20,457 nt of DNA. It comes from DASSKO01 sp035690425 (GTDB lineage Bacteria > Actinomycetota > Actinomycetes > Propionibacteriales > Nocardioidaceae). Of the stretch, positions 8,184 through 15,959 are shown piece by piece. Below the pieces are notes generated by a model. The model saw only the letters and a program-made list of their open reading frames with translations. It ran no database searches and was not told the DNA's origin. The stretch spans positions 1-20,457 of the forward strand of contig DASSKO010000113.1 in the NCBI GenBank assembly GCA_035690425.1, in the 5' to 3' direction. The translations under genes were made by a program, and so were the position numbers. Position 1 is the first letter of the stretch. Every line of letters starts with the position of its first letter.

Positions 8184-8693
8184 TCAGCTGGCCAGCACCT
8201 GCGGTGACACCATCTTGAGCATCGCATTGGTCCACCGCAGCTGTCGCAGTGTCTGCGGGTGCGCGCGCTTGGTGAGCGCCAGCAGCTCGGTGTCCTTCAC
8301 AGCCTGGGCGCCCTGGCCGAGCAGCTCCCAGTCGAGGGAGGCACCGGCGGCCTTGCGGTGCAGGCGACGCAGGTCGGCGAGCAGCAGCAAGTCCGGTTCG
8401 GGCCGGCGACCGGACAGGTGGCTGACCCGTTGCTGCACCGAGGAGAGCAGGATCCCGGCATAGTCCTTGTGTTCAGTCCCGAGGCGGAGGCCGTAGCGGC
8501 GCCCCTCCTCGGACAGCTCGCGCACGTGCTCCTGCGACCAGCGCGCAAGGTCGCGGCCGACGTGGTAGATCTCGTGCTCCACCCGGTGCCGGTCGGCGAC
8601 CCGCAGCAGGTCGCCGGCGAGGCTTTTCTCTGAGCGGTGCAGCTCGCGCATCGCCAACCCGAGCTTGCCATCGGGCCGGTGTCCCTGGCTCAC
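8184..8693 (-). CDS. Helical protein of unknown function coupled to the molybdopterin oxidoreductase
   Basis: A 169-residue protein I do not recognise. It is predicted almost entirely helical and charged, with no signal peptide or membrane helix. The N-terminal third is rich in His and Glu (MRELHRSEK, ADRHRVEHEIYHVGRDLARW, SQEHVREL), reminiscent of helical-bundle metal or cofactor proteins, but no diagnostic motif is visible. The single start is GTG at 8693, overlapping the molybdopterin oxidoreductase stop codon (GTGA), so translation is very likely coupled and the two products are probably made in step. That suggests a subunit, chaperone or electron-transfer partner of the Mo enzyme; this is inference from context only. 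Codon use matches its neighbours. Confidence 0.85.
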   Translation of the reverse strand: MSQGHRPDGKLGLAMRELHRSEKSLAGDLLRVADRHRVEHEIYHVGRDLARWSQEHVRELSEEGRRYGLRLGTEHKDYAGILLSSVQQRVSHLSGRRPEPDLLLLADLRRLHRKAAGASLDWELLGQGAQAVKDTELLALTKRAHPQTLRQLRWTNAMLKMVSPQVLAS

Positions 8694-11170
8694 TGGCTCG
8701 CCTCCGTCGTCTGTTCGCCGATCCGTTCCTCGGCCTGCGCGTCCGCGCCTCCCCTGGTGTCGGGAAGATCGCCACGGACGGGCCGCGAGCCGGTGTTCGT
8801 CGGCGCGGGCGCCGGGCTCCCGTCGCCTGCGGACAGCCGGGTGAGGCGCGCCGCGGCGGTCTTGAACAGGGGCTGCTTCGACACCGGGTCCCAGTCGGTG
8901 AGCGTCAGCTCGTTCGCCGCCCGGCCGGAGCTTCGGGAGCCCTCACCTTGCCCACTGGGGTTCGAGGTGTCCCAGTAGCCGTAGTGGAACGGCACGAAGA
9001 TGACGCCGTCACGGATGCCGCTGACGCGTACGCGAGCTTGAAGGGTGCTGCGCGGGGATGCGACTTCCACCAGGTCGCCCTCCGCAACGCCGTACTCGCC
9101 CGCGTCTGCTGCCGACATCTCCACCCACACCTCAGGCGCGGCGGCCTGCAGCTGCGGGGCGCGCGCGGTCTTGGTGCGGGTGTGGAAGTGGTAGAGCGTG
9201 CGCCCGGTCGTCAGCATGAACGGGTAGTCGTCGCTGGCGACCTCGTGCGGTTCGAGATACTCCGCGGCCTTGATGATGGCCACGCCGTCGGGATTCATCG
9301 ACTTGTACTCATCGACCTGCAGCGGTGCTCCGGTGACGAGGTCCTTGCCGTATGACTCGCAGTAGTCGGGGGCGGCCCAGAACTTGCCGTCGGTGTAAAG
9401 CCGCTCGGTTCCGTCGGGGTTGTCGGCGTTGCACGGCCACTGGATACCGCTGCCGCCACGCAGCTTGTCATAAGACAGGCCGGTGTAGTCGCACGGGCGC
9501 CCCACGGTCGCCTGCTTCCATGCCTCGAAGGCCGACTCGGCGTCTGTCCACGATGGGAAAGGAGCGCCGTCCTTGTCGCGGAAGTCCATCCGGCGGGCGT
9601 AGTCGAGAAAGATGTCGAGGTCGGGCCGGGCCTGTCCCGGCGGGTCGACCGCCTTGTCCGACAGGTGCACGGTGCGGTCGGCATTGGTGAACGTGCCGGT
9701 CTTCTCACCCCACGTCGCGGCGGGCAGCACGACATCGGCCAGCTCGGCGGTCTCGGTGAGAAAGATGTCCTGCACAACCAGGAACAGCCGCTCCTGCGAC
9801 AGCACCGAGCGGATGCGGCGCAGCTCCGGAAGCGACACCGCGGGGTTGGTGCCGTTGACCCAGAGGAAGCCGAGGGTGCCGGTCTCGGCGTACCGGATGA
9901 TCTGCATCAGGTGGGTCGGTGAGCTGTAGTGGGGGATCTGGAGCGGGTCGAGGTTCCATACCTGGGCGAGCTCTTGCACGTGCGCGTCGTTGGCCCAGTT
10001 GCGGAATCCGGTGAGGTCGCCGTCGGCGCCGCACTCGCGGGTGTTCTCCGCGGTGGGCTGGCCGTTCATCTGCAGGATGCCGGCGCCAGGCTTGCCCAGC
10101 ATGCCGCGCAACAGGTGCACGTTGTTGACCTGCACGGAGGCCGCGGTGGCCTGGTGGGACTGGTAGAAGCCCTGCAGGACCGTGGAAAGCAACCGCTCGG
10201 CGTTGCCGAGGATGCGCGCGGCCTCACGGATTTGCGCCTCGGGTACGTCGCAGATCTCGGCCACAACCTCTGGTGGGTAGTCGGTGACCCGTTTGGCCAG
10301 CTCGTCGTACCCGACGCTGTGGTTCGCGACCCAGTCGTGGTCGACCCAGTCGTGCTCGACCAGCTGGTGCAGGATGCCGTTCATCAGCGCCACGTTGGTG
10401 CCCGGGCGCGGCGCGATGTGCAGGGTCGCTTCGCGCGCCACCGGGGTCTCACGCGGGTCGATGCAGATGATCGTCGGCGGATTGGGGCCTGCCAGACGGT
10501 CGAGCATGCGGGTCCACAGCACCGTTTGGGTCTCGGCGACGTTGTGCCCGTAGAGCGCGATCACGTCGGCGTGGTCGATGTCGGCGTAGGAGCCGGGTTG
10601 CCCGTCGCAGCCGAACGACTCCTTCAGCGCCGCGGCCGCCGTGGCCGTGCAAAGCCGGGTGTTGCCGTCCATGTGGTTGGTGCCGATGGCGCCATGGCCG
10701 ATCGCGGCGAGCGTGTAGTACTCCTCGCTGAACAGCTGACCCGTGGTGTAGAAGCCGAGAGCGCTGGGACCCCGCTGGTGCAGCAGATCCCGGCTGCGCT
10801 CGACCACGCGCTGCATCGCGGTGTCCCAGTCGGTCTCGACCAGGCGGCCGTCCTCGCGGATCAGCGGACGCGTGAGCCGGTCGGCGGAGCCGTTGGCCTG
10901 CCAGCCGAAGAGGTCCTTTGGGCCGAGCCTCCCGTGGTTGACCCGGTCGACCTCTCGGCCGCGGACGCCGACCATCCGGCCGTCCTTGACAGCGATGTCC
11001 ATCCCGTCTCCGTTGGAGTGCAGAATCGTCGCGGACTGCACCCACCGGTCCACGTCGTCGACGGTGACGCCCTCCTCGAGATAGCTGTCGACCCGAGTCG
11101 GCCACGTCTCACCGGGCCCGTACGGGGTGCGGGAACCCCACGGCTGGCCAATGCGGTCAGTCTTTGGCAT
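8690..11170 (-). CDS. Molybdopterin oxidoreductase lacking the N-terminal [4Fe-4S] ligands
   Basis: A cytoplasmic Mo/W-bis-MGD oxidoreductase of 826 residues related to NapA/NasC/formate dehydrogenase alpha subunits; no Tat signal. The Mo-ligand Cys is probably C174 in NTRLCTATAAAAL, aligning with the NapA motif; YGHNVAETQTVLW, GTNVALMNG and VVLPAATWGEKTGTFTNADR are family segments, and the C-terminal MoCo-binding domain (FMLTTGRTLYHFHTRTKTAR through FKTAAARL) is present. The usual cluster motif C-x2-C-x3-C...C is T48-x2-H51-x3-D55...G83, so all four ligands are replaced while spacing is kept. Start ATG at 11170 (MPKTDRIG) has GGAG about 10 nt upstream; the long upstream extension is antisense to the divergent gene. 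The next gene downstream overlaps by 4 nt. Annotating it as nitrate reductase would go beyond the evidence. Confidence 0.93.
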   Translation of the reverse strand: MPKTDRIGQPWGSRTPYGPGETWPTRVDSYLEEGVTVDDVDRWVQSATILHSNGDGMDIAVKDGRMVGVRGREVDRVNHGRLGPKDLFGWQANGSADRLTRPLIREDGRLVETDWDTAMQRVVERSRDLLHQRGPSALGFYTTGQLFSEEYYTLAAIGHGAIGTNHMDGNTRLCTATAAAALKESFGCDGQPGSYADIDHADVIALYGHNVAETQTVLWTRMLDRLAGPNPPTIICIDPRETPVAREATLHIAPRPGTNVALMNGILHQLVEHDWVDHDWVANHSVGYDELAKRVTDYPPEVVAEICDVPEAQIREAARILGNAERLLSTVLQGFYQSHQATAASVQVNNVHLLRGMLGKPGAGILQMNGQPTAENTRECGADGDLTGFRNWANDAHVQELAQVWNLDPLQIPHYSSPTHLMQIIRYAETGTLGFLWVNGTNPAVSLPELRRIRSVLSQERLFLVVQDIFLTETAELADVVLPAATWGEKTGTFTNADRTVHLSDKAVDPPGQARPDLDIFLDYARRMDFRDKDGAPFPSWTDAESAFEAWKQATVGRPCDYTGLSYDKLRGGSGIQWPCNADNPDGTERLYTDGKFWAAPDYCESYGKDLVTGAPLQVDEYKSMNPDGVAIIKAAEYLEPHEVASDDYPFMLTTGRTLYHFHTRTKTARAPQLQAAAPEVWVEMSAADAGEYGVAEGDLVEVASPRSTLQARVRVSGIRDGVIFVPFHYGYWDTSNPSGQGEGSRSSGRAANELTLTDWDPVSKQPLFKTAAARLTRLSAGDGSPAPAPTNTGSRPVRGDLPDTRGGADAQAEERIGEQTTEASQ

Positions 11171-11320
11171 CAGGGCACTCCATCGTCGGCCGGGTGGGTG
11201 ACGCGAGGGGCTTACCCGATGCATGCTGTATGCAAACGATATTGCGATGTTACGAGAACGACACGGAGGGTACCGGCAGACCCAGCAGAGCACGGCCACA
11301 ACCAGAGGGGGCGCAGTCAC
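11171..11320. promoter_or_regulatory. Divergent promoter region with inverted repeat at 11220-11234
   Basis: A 150-bp gap between the divergent molybdopterin oxidoreductase and C69-like genes. It holds a perfect inverted repeat TGCAT-gctgt-ATGCA (11220-11234) within an AT-richer stretch that stands out from the surrounding high-GC DNA; this could be an operator. No confident -35/-10 pair could be assigned. Confidence 0.35.
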
Positions 11321-12982
11321 ATGCGATGGTCGACAAGGGTAGTTGCCACCGGCACGGGGCTGTGCTTGGCAGCTTCCGGAGCGGCGCTGGGTTACACGCT
11401 CGGAGACGAGGCACCTGTCGGCACGGCTGCGTCGGCCGACGCCGGCTCCTCCGCCAACGCGAGGCAGGTCGCGGCGGGATCGTCCGCGGCCGCGAAGGCG
11501 CCCGCACCGTCCAAGAGCTATGGCCTGTACGTCGGCAAGAACCTCACGAAGAGCGGTGACACCCTGCTCGCCGGCAGTGGCGAAGAGGTCTCCAGCCACT
11601 GGCTCGAGATCATCCCGCGCGCGAAGCACGGCCCGGACGAGACCATCGAGGTCGGGGTCACGGAGGAGGCCACGATCCCCGGGAAGCTCATCGAGATCCC
11701 GCAGGTGCGCCGGACCTTCAAGTACATCACGATGAACTACTCCGACTTCGCGGGCTTCCCGACGCCGTTGACGAACGGTGGCCTCAACGAGAAGGGCGTC
11801 GCGATCCGCGACATCTGGTCGCCCTCCCGGACCGAGCTGATCGAGCGCACTCCGACGCCACAGACGGGGCCTCAGTACTCCGACCTTGCTCGCATCGCGC
11901 TGGAGCGGGCACGGTCGGCTCGGCACGCGGTGCGGATCATCGGCCGGCTGATCGACCGGTACGGCTACTCCACCTACGGCGGCAACTCGCACCTGATCGC
12001 GGACAAGAACGAGGGCTGGGTGATGATCCAGGCCGCCGGCGGCGAGGGCATCTGGGCGGCCGAACGGCTGGGCCCCGACGAGGTGCGCGTGTCGTACCCG
12101 GGCTACATCGGTGAGATGCCCGACGACTATCAGCGAAGCCGCGACTTCATGGGCTCGGACAACCTGTTCTCGTTCGCGGAGAAGCAGGGCTGGTACGACC
12201 CCGACAGCGGCGAGCCGTTCAACTTCCACGAGGTGTACGGCGATCAGAGCCTCGAGCTCCGATCGGGGGCGAAGTACCTGTCCCAGGCAGAGTTGGAGGA
12301 GGAGCTGCTCGACCTCGCACCTGACGTGACCGTGGCCGACATGATGACGATCATCGGCGACAAGCGGTTCGTCGACGACGAGTCCGGCTACGGGCAGGTC
12401 GTGCGTCTGCGCGACGATCTCCCGCACCCCGACCTCGCGACCTTGTGGGTCGCGCCCACCGGCTCCATCACGGCGCCGTTCATCCCGTGGCGGATGGGCG
12501 TGCAGGACGTGCCACCGGAGTACGGCCAGCACCGCTACCTGACCAAGGAAGCCGCATCCACGTTCCTCGACACGAAGTACCAGGACCAGGAGGCGACCGA
12601 GTTCGCCGGGCGGACGTTCAAGCGGCTGATGTACCACACCTGCGCCCACCCGGAGAAGTTCCTGCCCGAGGTCACCGAGGCGCTCGACGCGTTCGAGCAC
12701 GAGGAGCTGCAGGCTCGCCAGTCCGTCGAGACGACCGCGATGACGCTCTACGACGCGGGAGAAGAGCGCCTGGCTAGGCAGTACCTCACCGAGCAGAGCT
12801 TCGAGCGGGCCGAGGCCGGCCTGGAGCTCGGCAATGCGCTGCTCGGCAGCATCGAGGCCCGCGCCAAGCTCCTCTACGGCATCAGCGAGCCGCCGGCCGA
12901 CGACGACATCAACGCCGAGTCCGAGGAGACCGTCAACTGCCTCGTCGGAGCCGACCCGGACGTGCCGCCGGAAGACCAGTAG
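11321..12982 (+). CDS. Exported peptidase C69 (dipeptidase/secernin-like) homologue with Ser at the nucleophile position
   Basis: A 553-residue Ntn-hydrolase-fold protein of the C69 family. The N-terminus is a signal peptide (MRWSTRVVATGTGLCLAASG, then AALGY), followed by an Ala/Ser-rich linker to about residue 63. The domain then starts at SKSYGLYVGKNLTKSGDTLL, which aligns with the C69 motif C-T-x-x-x-V-G-K: S66 occupies the catalytic Cys position. Further family features are NGGLNEKGVAI, YGGNSHLIADKNEGWVMIQ and a C-terminal helical region with LMYHTCAHPEKF. ATG 11321 has GAGGGG about 10 nt upstream; the in-frame open reading upstream is antisense to the Mo enzyme. C69 enzymes hydrolyse dipeptides after propeptide removal; here activity is uncertain. 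It stands alone between divergent and convergent neighbours. Confidence 0.9.
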   Translation: MRWSTRVVATGTGLCLAASGAALGYTLGDEAPVGTAASADAGSSANARQVAAGSSAAAKAPAPSKSYGLYVGKNLTKSGDTLLAGSGEEVSSHWLEIIPRAKHGPDETIEVGVTEEATIPGKLIEIPQVRRTFKYITMNYSDFAGFPTPLTNGGLNEKGVAIRDIWSPSRTELIERTPTPQTGPQYSDLARIALERARSARHAVRIIGRLIDRYGYSTYGGNSHLIADKNEGWVMIQAAGGEGIWAAERLGPDEVRVSYPGYIGEMPDDYQRSRDFMGSDNLFSFAEKQGWYDPDSGEPFNFHEVYGDQSLELRSGAKYLSQAELEEELLDLAPDVTVADMMTIIGDKRFVDDESGYGQVVRLRDDLPHPDLATLWVAPTGSITAPFIPWRMGVQDVPPEYGQHRYLTKEAASTFLDTKYQDQEATEFAGRTFKRLMYHTCAHPEKFLPEVTEALDAFEHEELQARQSVETTAMTLYDAGEERLARQYLTEQSFERAEAGLELGNALLGSIEARAKLLYGISEPPADDDINAESEETVNCLVGADPDVPPEDQ

Positions 12983-12990
12983 GCGACATC

Positions 12991-13038
12991 GAGCCCCCGT
13001 CGCGCCGAGATCGCACATTTGCCCCTACCCGGGGGCTC
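12991..13038. terminator. Inverted repeat between convergent genes, possible bidirectional terminator
   Basis: A perfect 9-bp stem, GAGCCCCCG at 12991-12999 and CGGGGGCTC at 13030-13038, with a 30-nt loop, lies just after the C69-like gene stop. The location between convergent genes fits transcription termination, but the loop is long and no U-tract follows, so an intrinsic terminator is not proven. Confidence 0.4.
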
Positions 13039-13052
13039 ACAGCCGACGTCCC

Positions 13053-13069
13053 CCACCAGTGCCAGGTGG
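13053..13069. terminator. Small hairpin just downstream of the siderophore operon
   Basis: CCACC-agtgcca-GGTGG forms a compact GC-rich stem-loop 9 bp past the stop codon of the siderophore-interacting protein gene (minus strand). It may act as the 3' end structure of the siderophore operon, possibly together with the repeat at 12991-13038. There is no U-tract. Confidence 0.35.
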
Positions 13070-13078
13070 TCGGCGCGG

Positions 13079-14026
13079 TCAGGACCGCATGGCGACGCCG
13101 TGCCGCCAGTAGCCCATGAACGCGACCTGGGAACGATCGACTCCGAGCTCGTTGACCAGACAGCGGCGCAGGTGGGTAACCACCTTCGACTCCCCTGCTA
13201 TCCACGCGTACAGGCCCGGCATATCCCGGTCTGTCGGCGTGGATCCGGCGACCTCCTCGCCAGAGGAGGAGTAGGCCGGGGTTTCCCATAGTTGTGGCTC
13301 CACGAATGGCTCATCGACCGATTCCATCGCCGGCGCGAGTCCGAGGTGCTGCCGGACCGCCGCTATCTGGCGTACGCCGTGTCCGGCGCCTTCGCGCGGC
13401 AACCAGACGACGTCGACGCCTTCAGGGGCGGCTACGTCCATCACGTCGTCGGAGCGGGGCACCTCCAGGAGCGCGGTCCCGCGTGCGTCGGCGTCGAGGT
13501 CGGCGAGGATGCTGCAGACCGCCGGCACCGCCGTCTCGTCTCCGACAAGGAGCAGCTCTCGCGCAGTGCCGGGGGCGAACTCGATGCCGCCGAAGAGCGT
13601 GCCGCGCTTGGGGCCGACCACCAACAGCCGGTCGCCAGACGTCGCGGTCGCTGCCCATGACGAGCCGGGCCCGGACTCGCCGTCCTCGACGTGCAGTACG
13701 AAGTCGACGACCAGCCGGGTCTCCGCACCGTAGCCACGGACGTCGCGGGCGGTGTAGGTCCGCATATGGCCTCGCTGCTCGACGGGGATGTCGAGCCAGG
13801 TGGAGTACCAGGACTCGTCCGCACCGTCGAACGACGGCAGGTTGCCGGACTCGTTGGGGAAGATCAGCTTGACGCGCTGGTCGTACAGCTTGCCGTCGAC
13901 GCCGAAGTCGGCGAGGGCCGGGCTGGCCAGCTCGACCCGCACGAACGTCGGTGAGATGCGTTCGACACCTACCGCCTGGGCCTCGGTCAGGATCATCGGC
14001 AGGTTGTGCGCCGTGGTGACGGTCAT
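13079..14026 (-). CDS. Siderophore-interacting protein (FAD-dependent ferric-siderophore reductase, ViuB/SIP family)
   Basis: Cytoplasmic flavoprotein of 315 residues that reduces iron in imported ferric siderophores so it can be released. The FAD-binding domain carries MRTYTAR (residues 88-94, the R-x-Y-[TS] flavin motif), then VDFVLHVEDGESGPGSSWA, and the C-terminal NAD(P)H-binding domain ends with YAWIAGESKVVTHLRR and VAFMGYWRHGVA, typical of SIP proteins. An acidic insert around residues 240-265 (MESVDEPFVEPQLWE) is somewhat longer than average. ATG 14026 overlaps the ATPase stop (ATGA) and GGGAGA lies upstream. It is the last gene of the five-gene operon, coupling import to iron release. 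Confidence 0.95.
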   Translation of the reverse strand: MTVTTAHNLPMILTEAQAVGVERISPTFVRVELASPALADFGVDGKLYDQRVKLIFPNESGNLPSFDGADESWYSTWLDIPVEQRGHMRTYTARDVRGYGAETRLVVDFVLHVEDGESGPGSSWAATATSGDRLLVVGPKRGTLFGGIEFAPGTARELLLVGDETAVPAVCSILADLDADARGTALLEVPRSDDVMDVAAPEGVDVVWLPREGAGHGVRQIAAVRQHLGLAPAMESVDEPFVEPQLWETPAYSSSGEEVAGSTPTDRDMPGLYAWIAGESKVVTHLRRCLVNELGVDRSQVAFMGYWRHGVAMRS

Positions 14027-14904
14027 CGGGTCTCCCTGTGGTGGTGGCGGCCGATCGGCACGACCAGCGGCGTGTGCGATACCGGATCGGTCACCACCCG
14101 ACTGTCCAGGCCGAAGACGTCCCGGACGTTGCGCTCGGTGACCACCTCAGCGGGGGTGCCCTCGGCGACCACCCGACCGCCATGGAGCGCGACGAGGTGG
14201 TCGGCGTACCGGGCGGACAGGTTCAGGTCGTGCAGCACCATCAGCACGGTGGTGCCGCGGGTCTGGTTCAGGTCGGTGAGCAGGTCGAGCATCTCGATCT
14301 GGTGGGACACATCGAGGTAGGTCGTGGGTTCGTCGAGGAGCAGCAGGTCAGTGCCCTGAGCCAGGGCCAACGCGATCCAGACGCGTTGCCGTTGTCCGCC
14401 GGAGAGCTCGTCGACGACGCGGTCGGCGAGGTCGACGGTGTCGGTCAGCGCGAGCGCCTCGGTCACGGCTCGCTCGTCCTCGGGAGTCCACCGGCGGATC
14501 ATCCCCTGATGCGGATGCCGCCCGCGGGAGACGAGGTCGACGACGGTCACTCCCTCGGGCGTCACCGGTGCCTGCGGCAGCAGACCGAGCGTTCGGGCAA
14601 CCGCCTTGGTCGACATCCGGTGAATGGCGGTGCCGTCGAGCAACACCGATCCTGTGCTGGGATTGAGCAGACGGGACATTCCGCGCAGCAGGGTCGACTT
14701 TCCGCACGCGTTCGCTCCCACGATCACCGTGACCTTGTGATCGGGAATGCGAACACTCAGTTCCTCGACGACGACACGATCCCCGTACCCGATACTGACC
14801 GCGTCGGCGACCAGCCGCGCGGGCCTGTCGCCAGACGGCACGGGAGGCACGTCGGTGGTCGAGTTGACCTGGTCGGTGGCACTTGCTGAGGCCCAGGCGG
14901 TCAT
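14023..14904 (-). CDS. Iron-siderophore ABC transporter ATP-binding protein (FecE/FepC family)
   Basis: ATPase of 293 residues that energises siderophore import. Walker A is GANACGKST (63-71), the Q-loop follows in LGLLPQAPVTPEG, the signature is LSGGQ (167-171), Walker B is LLLLDEPTTYLD (from 187) and the H-loop is VLHDLNLSARYADH. RGRHPHQGMIRRWTPED is characteristic of the FecE/FepC subfamily. An N-terminal extension of about 28 residues (Ser/Thr/Pro-rich) precedes the domain. ATG 14904 overlaps the permease stop by 4 nt and has GGAGG 7 nt upstream. The gene is followed, with ATGA overlap, by the siderophore reductase gene. The C-terminus ends in a His-rich patch (GRHHHRETR), of unknown significance. 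Confidence 0.97.
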   Translation of the reverse strand: MTAWASASATDQVNSTTDVPPVPSGDRPARLVADAVSIGYGDRVVVEELSVRIPDHKVTVIVGANACGKSTLLRGMSRLLNPSTGSVLLDGTAIHRMSTKAVARTLGLLPQAPVTPEGVTVVDLVSRGRHPHQGMIRRWTPEDERAVTEALALTDTVDLADRVVDELSGGQRQRVWIALALAQGTDLLLLDEPTTYLDVSHQIEMLDLLTDLNQTRGTTVLMVLHDLNLSARYADHLVALHGGRVVAEGTPAEVVTERNVRDVFGLDSRVVTDPVSHTPLVVPIGRHHHRETR

Positions 14905-15959
14905 TGCGCCCTCCTTCCGGCGCGGCCGCTCGCAAGCAGCCAGAGCAGAAACGGTGCCCCGAGGGCACCGGTGACAACGCCCACGGGGAAGTTGATGTCG
15001 GCAAGCAGGTAGTCGGCGATGTAGTCGGCGCCCACCACGATGATTGCGCCGGTCAGCCCCGCGCCCACCAAGGTGGCGCGGCCGCCGTTGAGTGCGCGGG
15101 CGATCGGCCCCGCCAAGAACGCCACGAAGGCGACTGGGCCGGCCGCCGCGACCCCACACGCGGTGAGTACGACGGCCAGCAGCAGCAGTGCGTCGGTGCG
15201 GCTACGCGGCACACCGAGGCCGTGTGCGGCGTCGTGGCCGAGCTCGGTGATGCGCAGGGAGCGGGACAGCCACACCAGCACCGGCAGCAGCGCCGCCAGA
15301 ATCAGCGTCAGCAGACGAACGGTGGGCCAGGCCGCGCCGCTCACACTTCCGGTCAGCCAGCGCAGCACAAGCTGGGCGTCGTACTCGTCGGCGCGGGTGA
15401 AGACATACTGGATCACCGACTGCAGGGCGGCGGCCACCCCGACGCCAACCAGCACCAGCCGATAACCGGTGGCCGGCCCCGCGACCAACCTGACCAGCAC
15501 AGCGATCCCGATCGCACCCACGACCGCGGCCACGGAAACCGCCACGCCGCCGGCCCCGAAGATCACGATCGTGACCACCGCCGCGGCACTGGCTCCGACG
15601 CTTACGCCGATGATGTCAGGGCTGGCGAGGGGGTTACGCAGGGTGGTCTGGAAGATGGCACCGCCCGCGCCGAACGCGAGCCCCACCAGGACCGCGAGAA
15701 CGGCACGCGGCAGCTTGTTCTCCATCAGGATGTACGACGCACCCGGGATCTCCGCGCCGAACAGGATCCGGAAGAAGTCGGGGACCGTGAACGTGAAGTC
15801 CCCGAGGAGCACCCGCGCGGCGAACACCAGCAGCAGGACCAGACACAGCGCCGTTACCATCAACCGCCGGCGGCGAAGTGGACCGCGGCGGGCCCGCCGT
15901 ACCCGTTCGGTGGCCGAGCCGGTCGACGCTACGGCCACGGCTTGGTCGACCACGGCCAT
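14901..15959 (-). CDS. Iron-siderophore ABC transporter permease, FecCD family (second permease, FepG-like)
   Basis: Membrane subunit of 352 residues. After a basic cytoplasmic N-terminus (ERVRRARRGPLRRRR) come about ten hydrophobic helices. FecCD motifs are visible: LPRAVLAVLVGLAFGAGGAI, TTLRNPLASPDIIGVSVGAS, LGHDAAHGLGVPRSRT (the loop contacting the ATPase) and AGPVAFVAFLAGPIARAL, ending in PFLLWLLASGRAGRRAQ. The start ATG at 15959 shares one base with the stop of the first permease (TGATG), implying coupled translation. The ABC ATPase follows with a 4-nt overlap. It probably pairs with the other FecCD protein as a heterodimeric channel. A longer upstream in-frame reading is rejected because it lies inside the first permease gene. 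Confidence 0.96.
   Translation of the reverse strand: MAVVDQAVAVASTGSATERVRRARRGPLRRRRLMVTALCLVLLLVFAARVLLGDFTFTVPDFFRILFGAEIPGASYILMENKLPRAVLAVLVGLAFGAGGAIFQTTLRNPLASPDIIGVSVGASAAAVVTIVIFGAGGVAVSVAAVVGAIGIAVLVRLVAGPATGYRLVLVGVGVAAALQSVIQYVFTRADEYDAQLVLRWLTGSVSGAAWPTVRLLTLILAALLPVLVWLSRSLRITELGHDAAHGLGVPRSRTDALLLLAVVLTACGVAAAGPVAFVAFLAGPIARALNGGRATLVGAGLTGAIIVVGADYIADYLLADINFPVGVVTGALGAPFLLWLLASGRAGRRAQ

Noticed and set aside
9929..11320. Long open frame on the plus strand running antisense to the molybdopterin oxidoreductase and into the C69-like gene
   Set aside because: It is a high-GC antisense shadow. The translated part before 11321 has no family resemblance, while a good start with ribosome site and signal peptide lies at 11321.
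11171..13018. Open frame extending the molybdopterin oxidoreductase upstream across the C69-like gene
   Set aside because: The extra sequence is the antisense shadow of a real gene and unlike any oxidoreductase N-terminus; the start at 11170 has a ribosome site.
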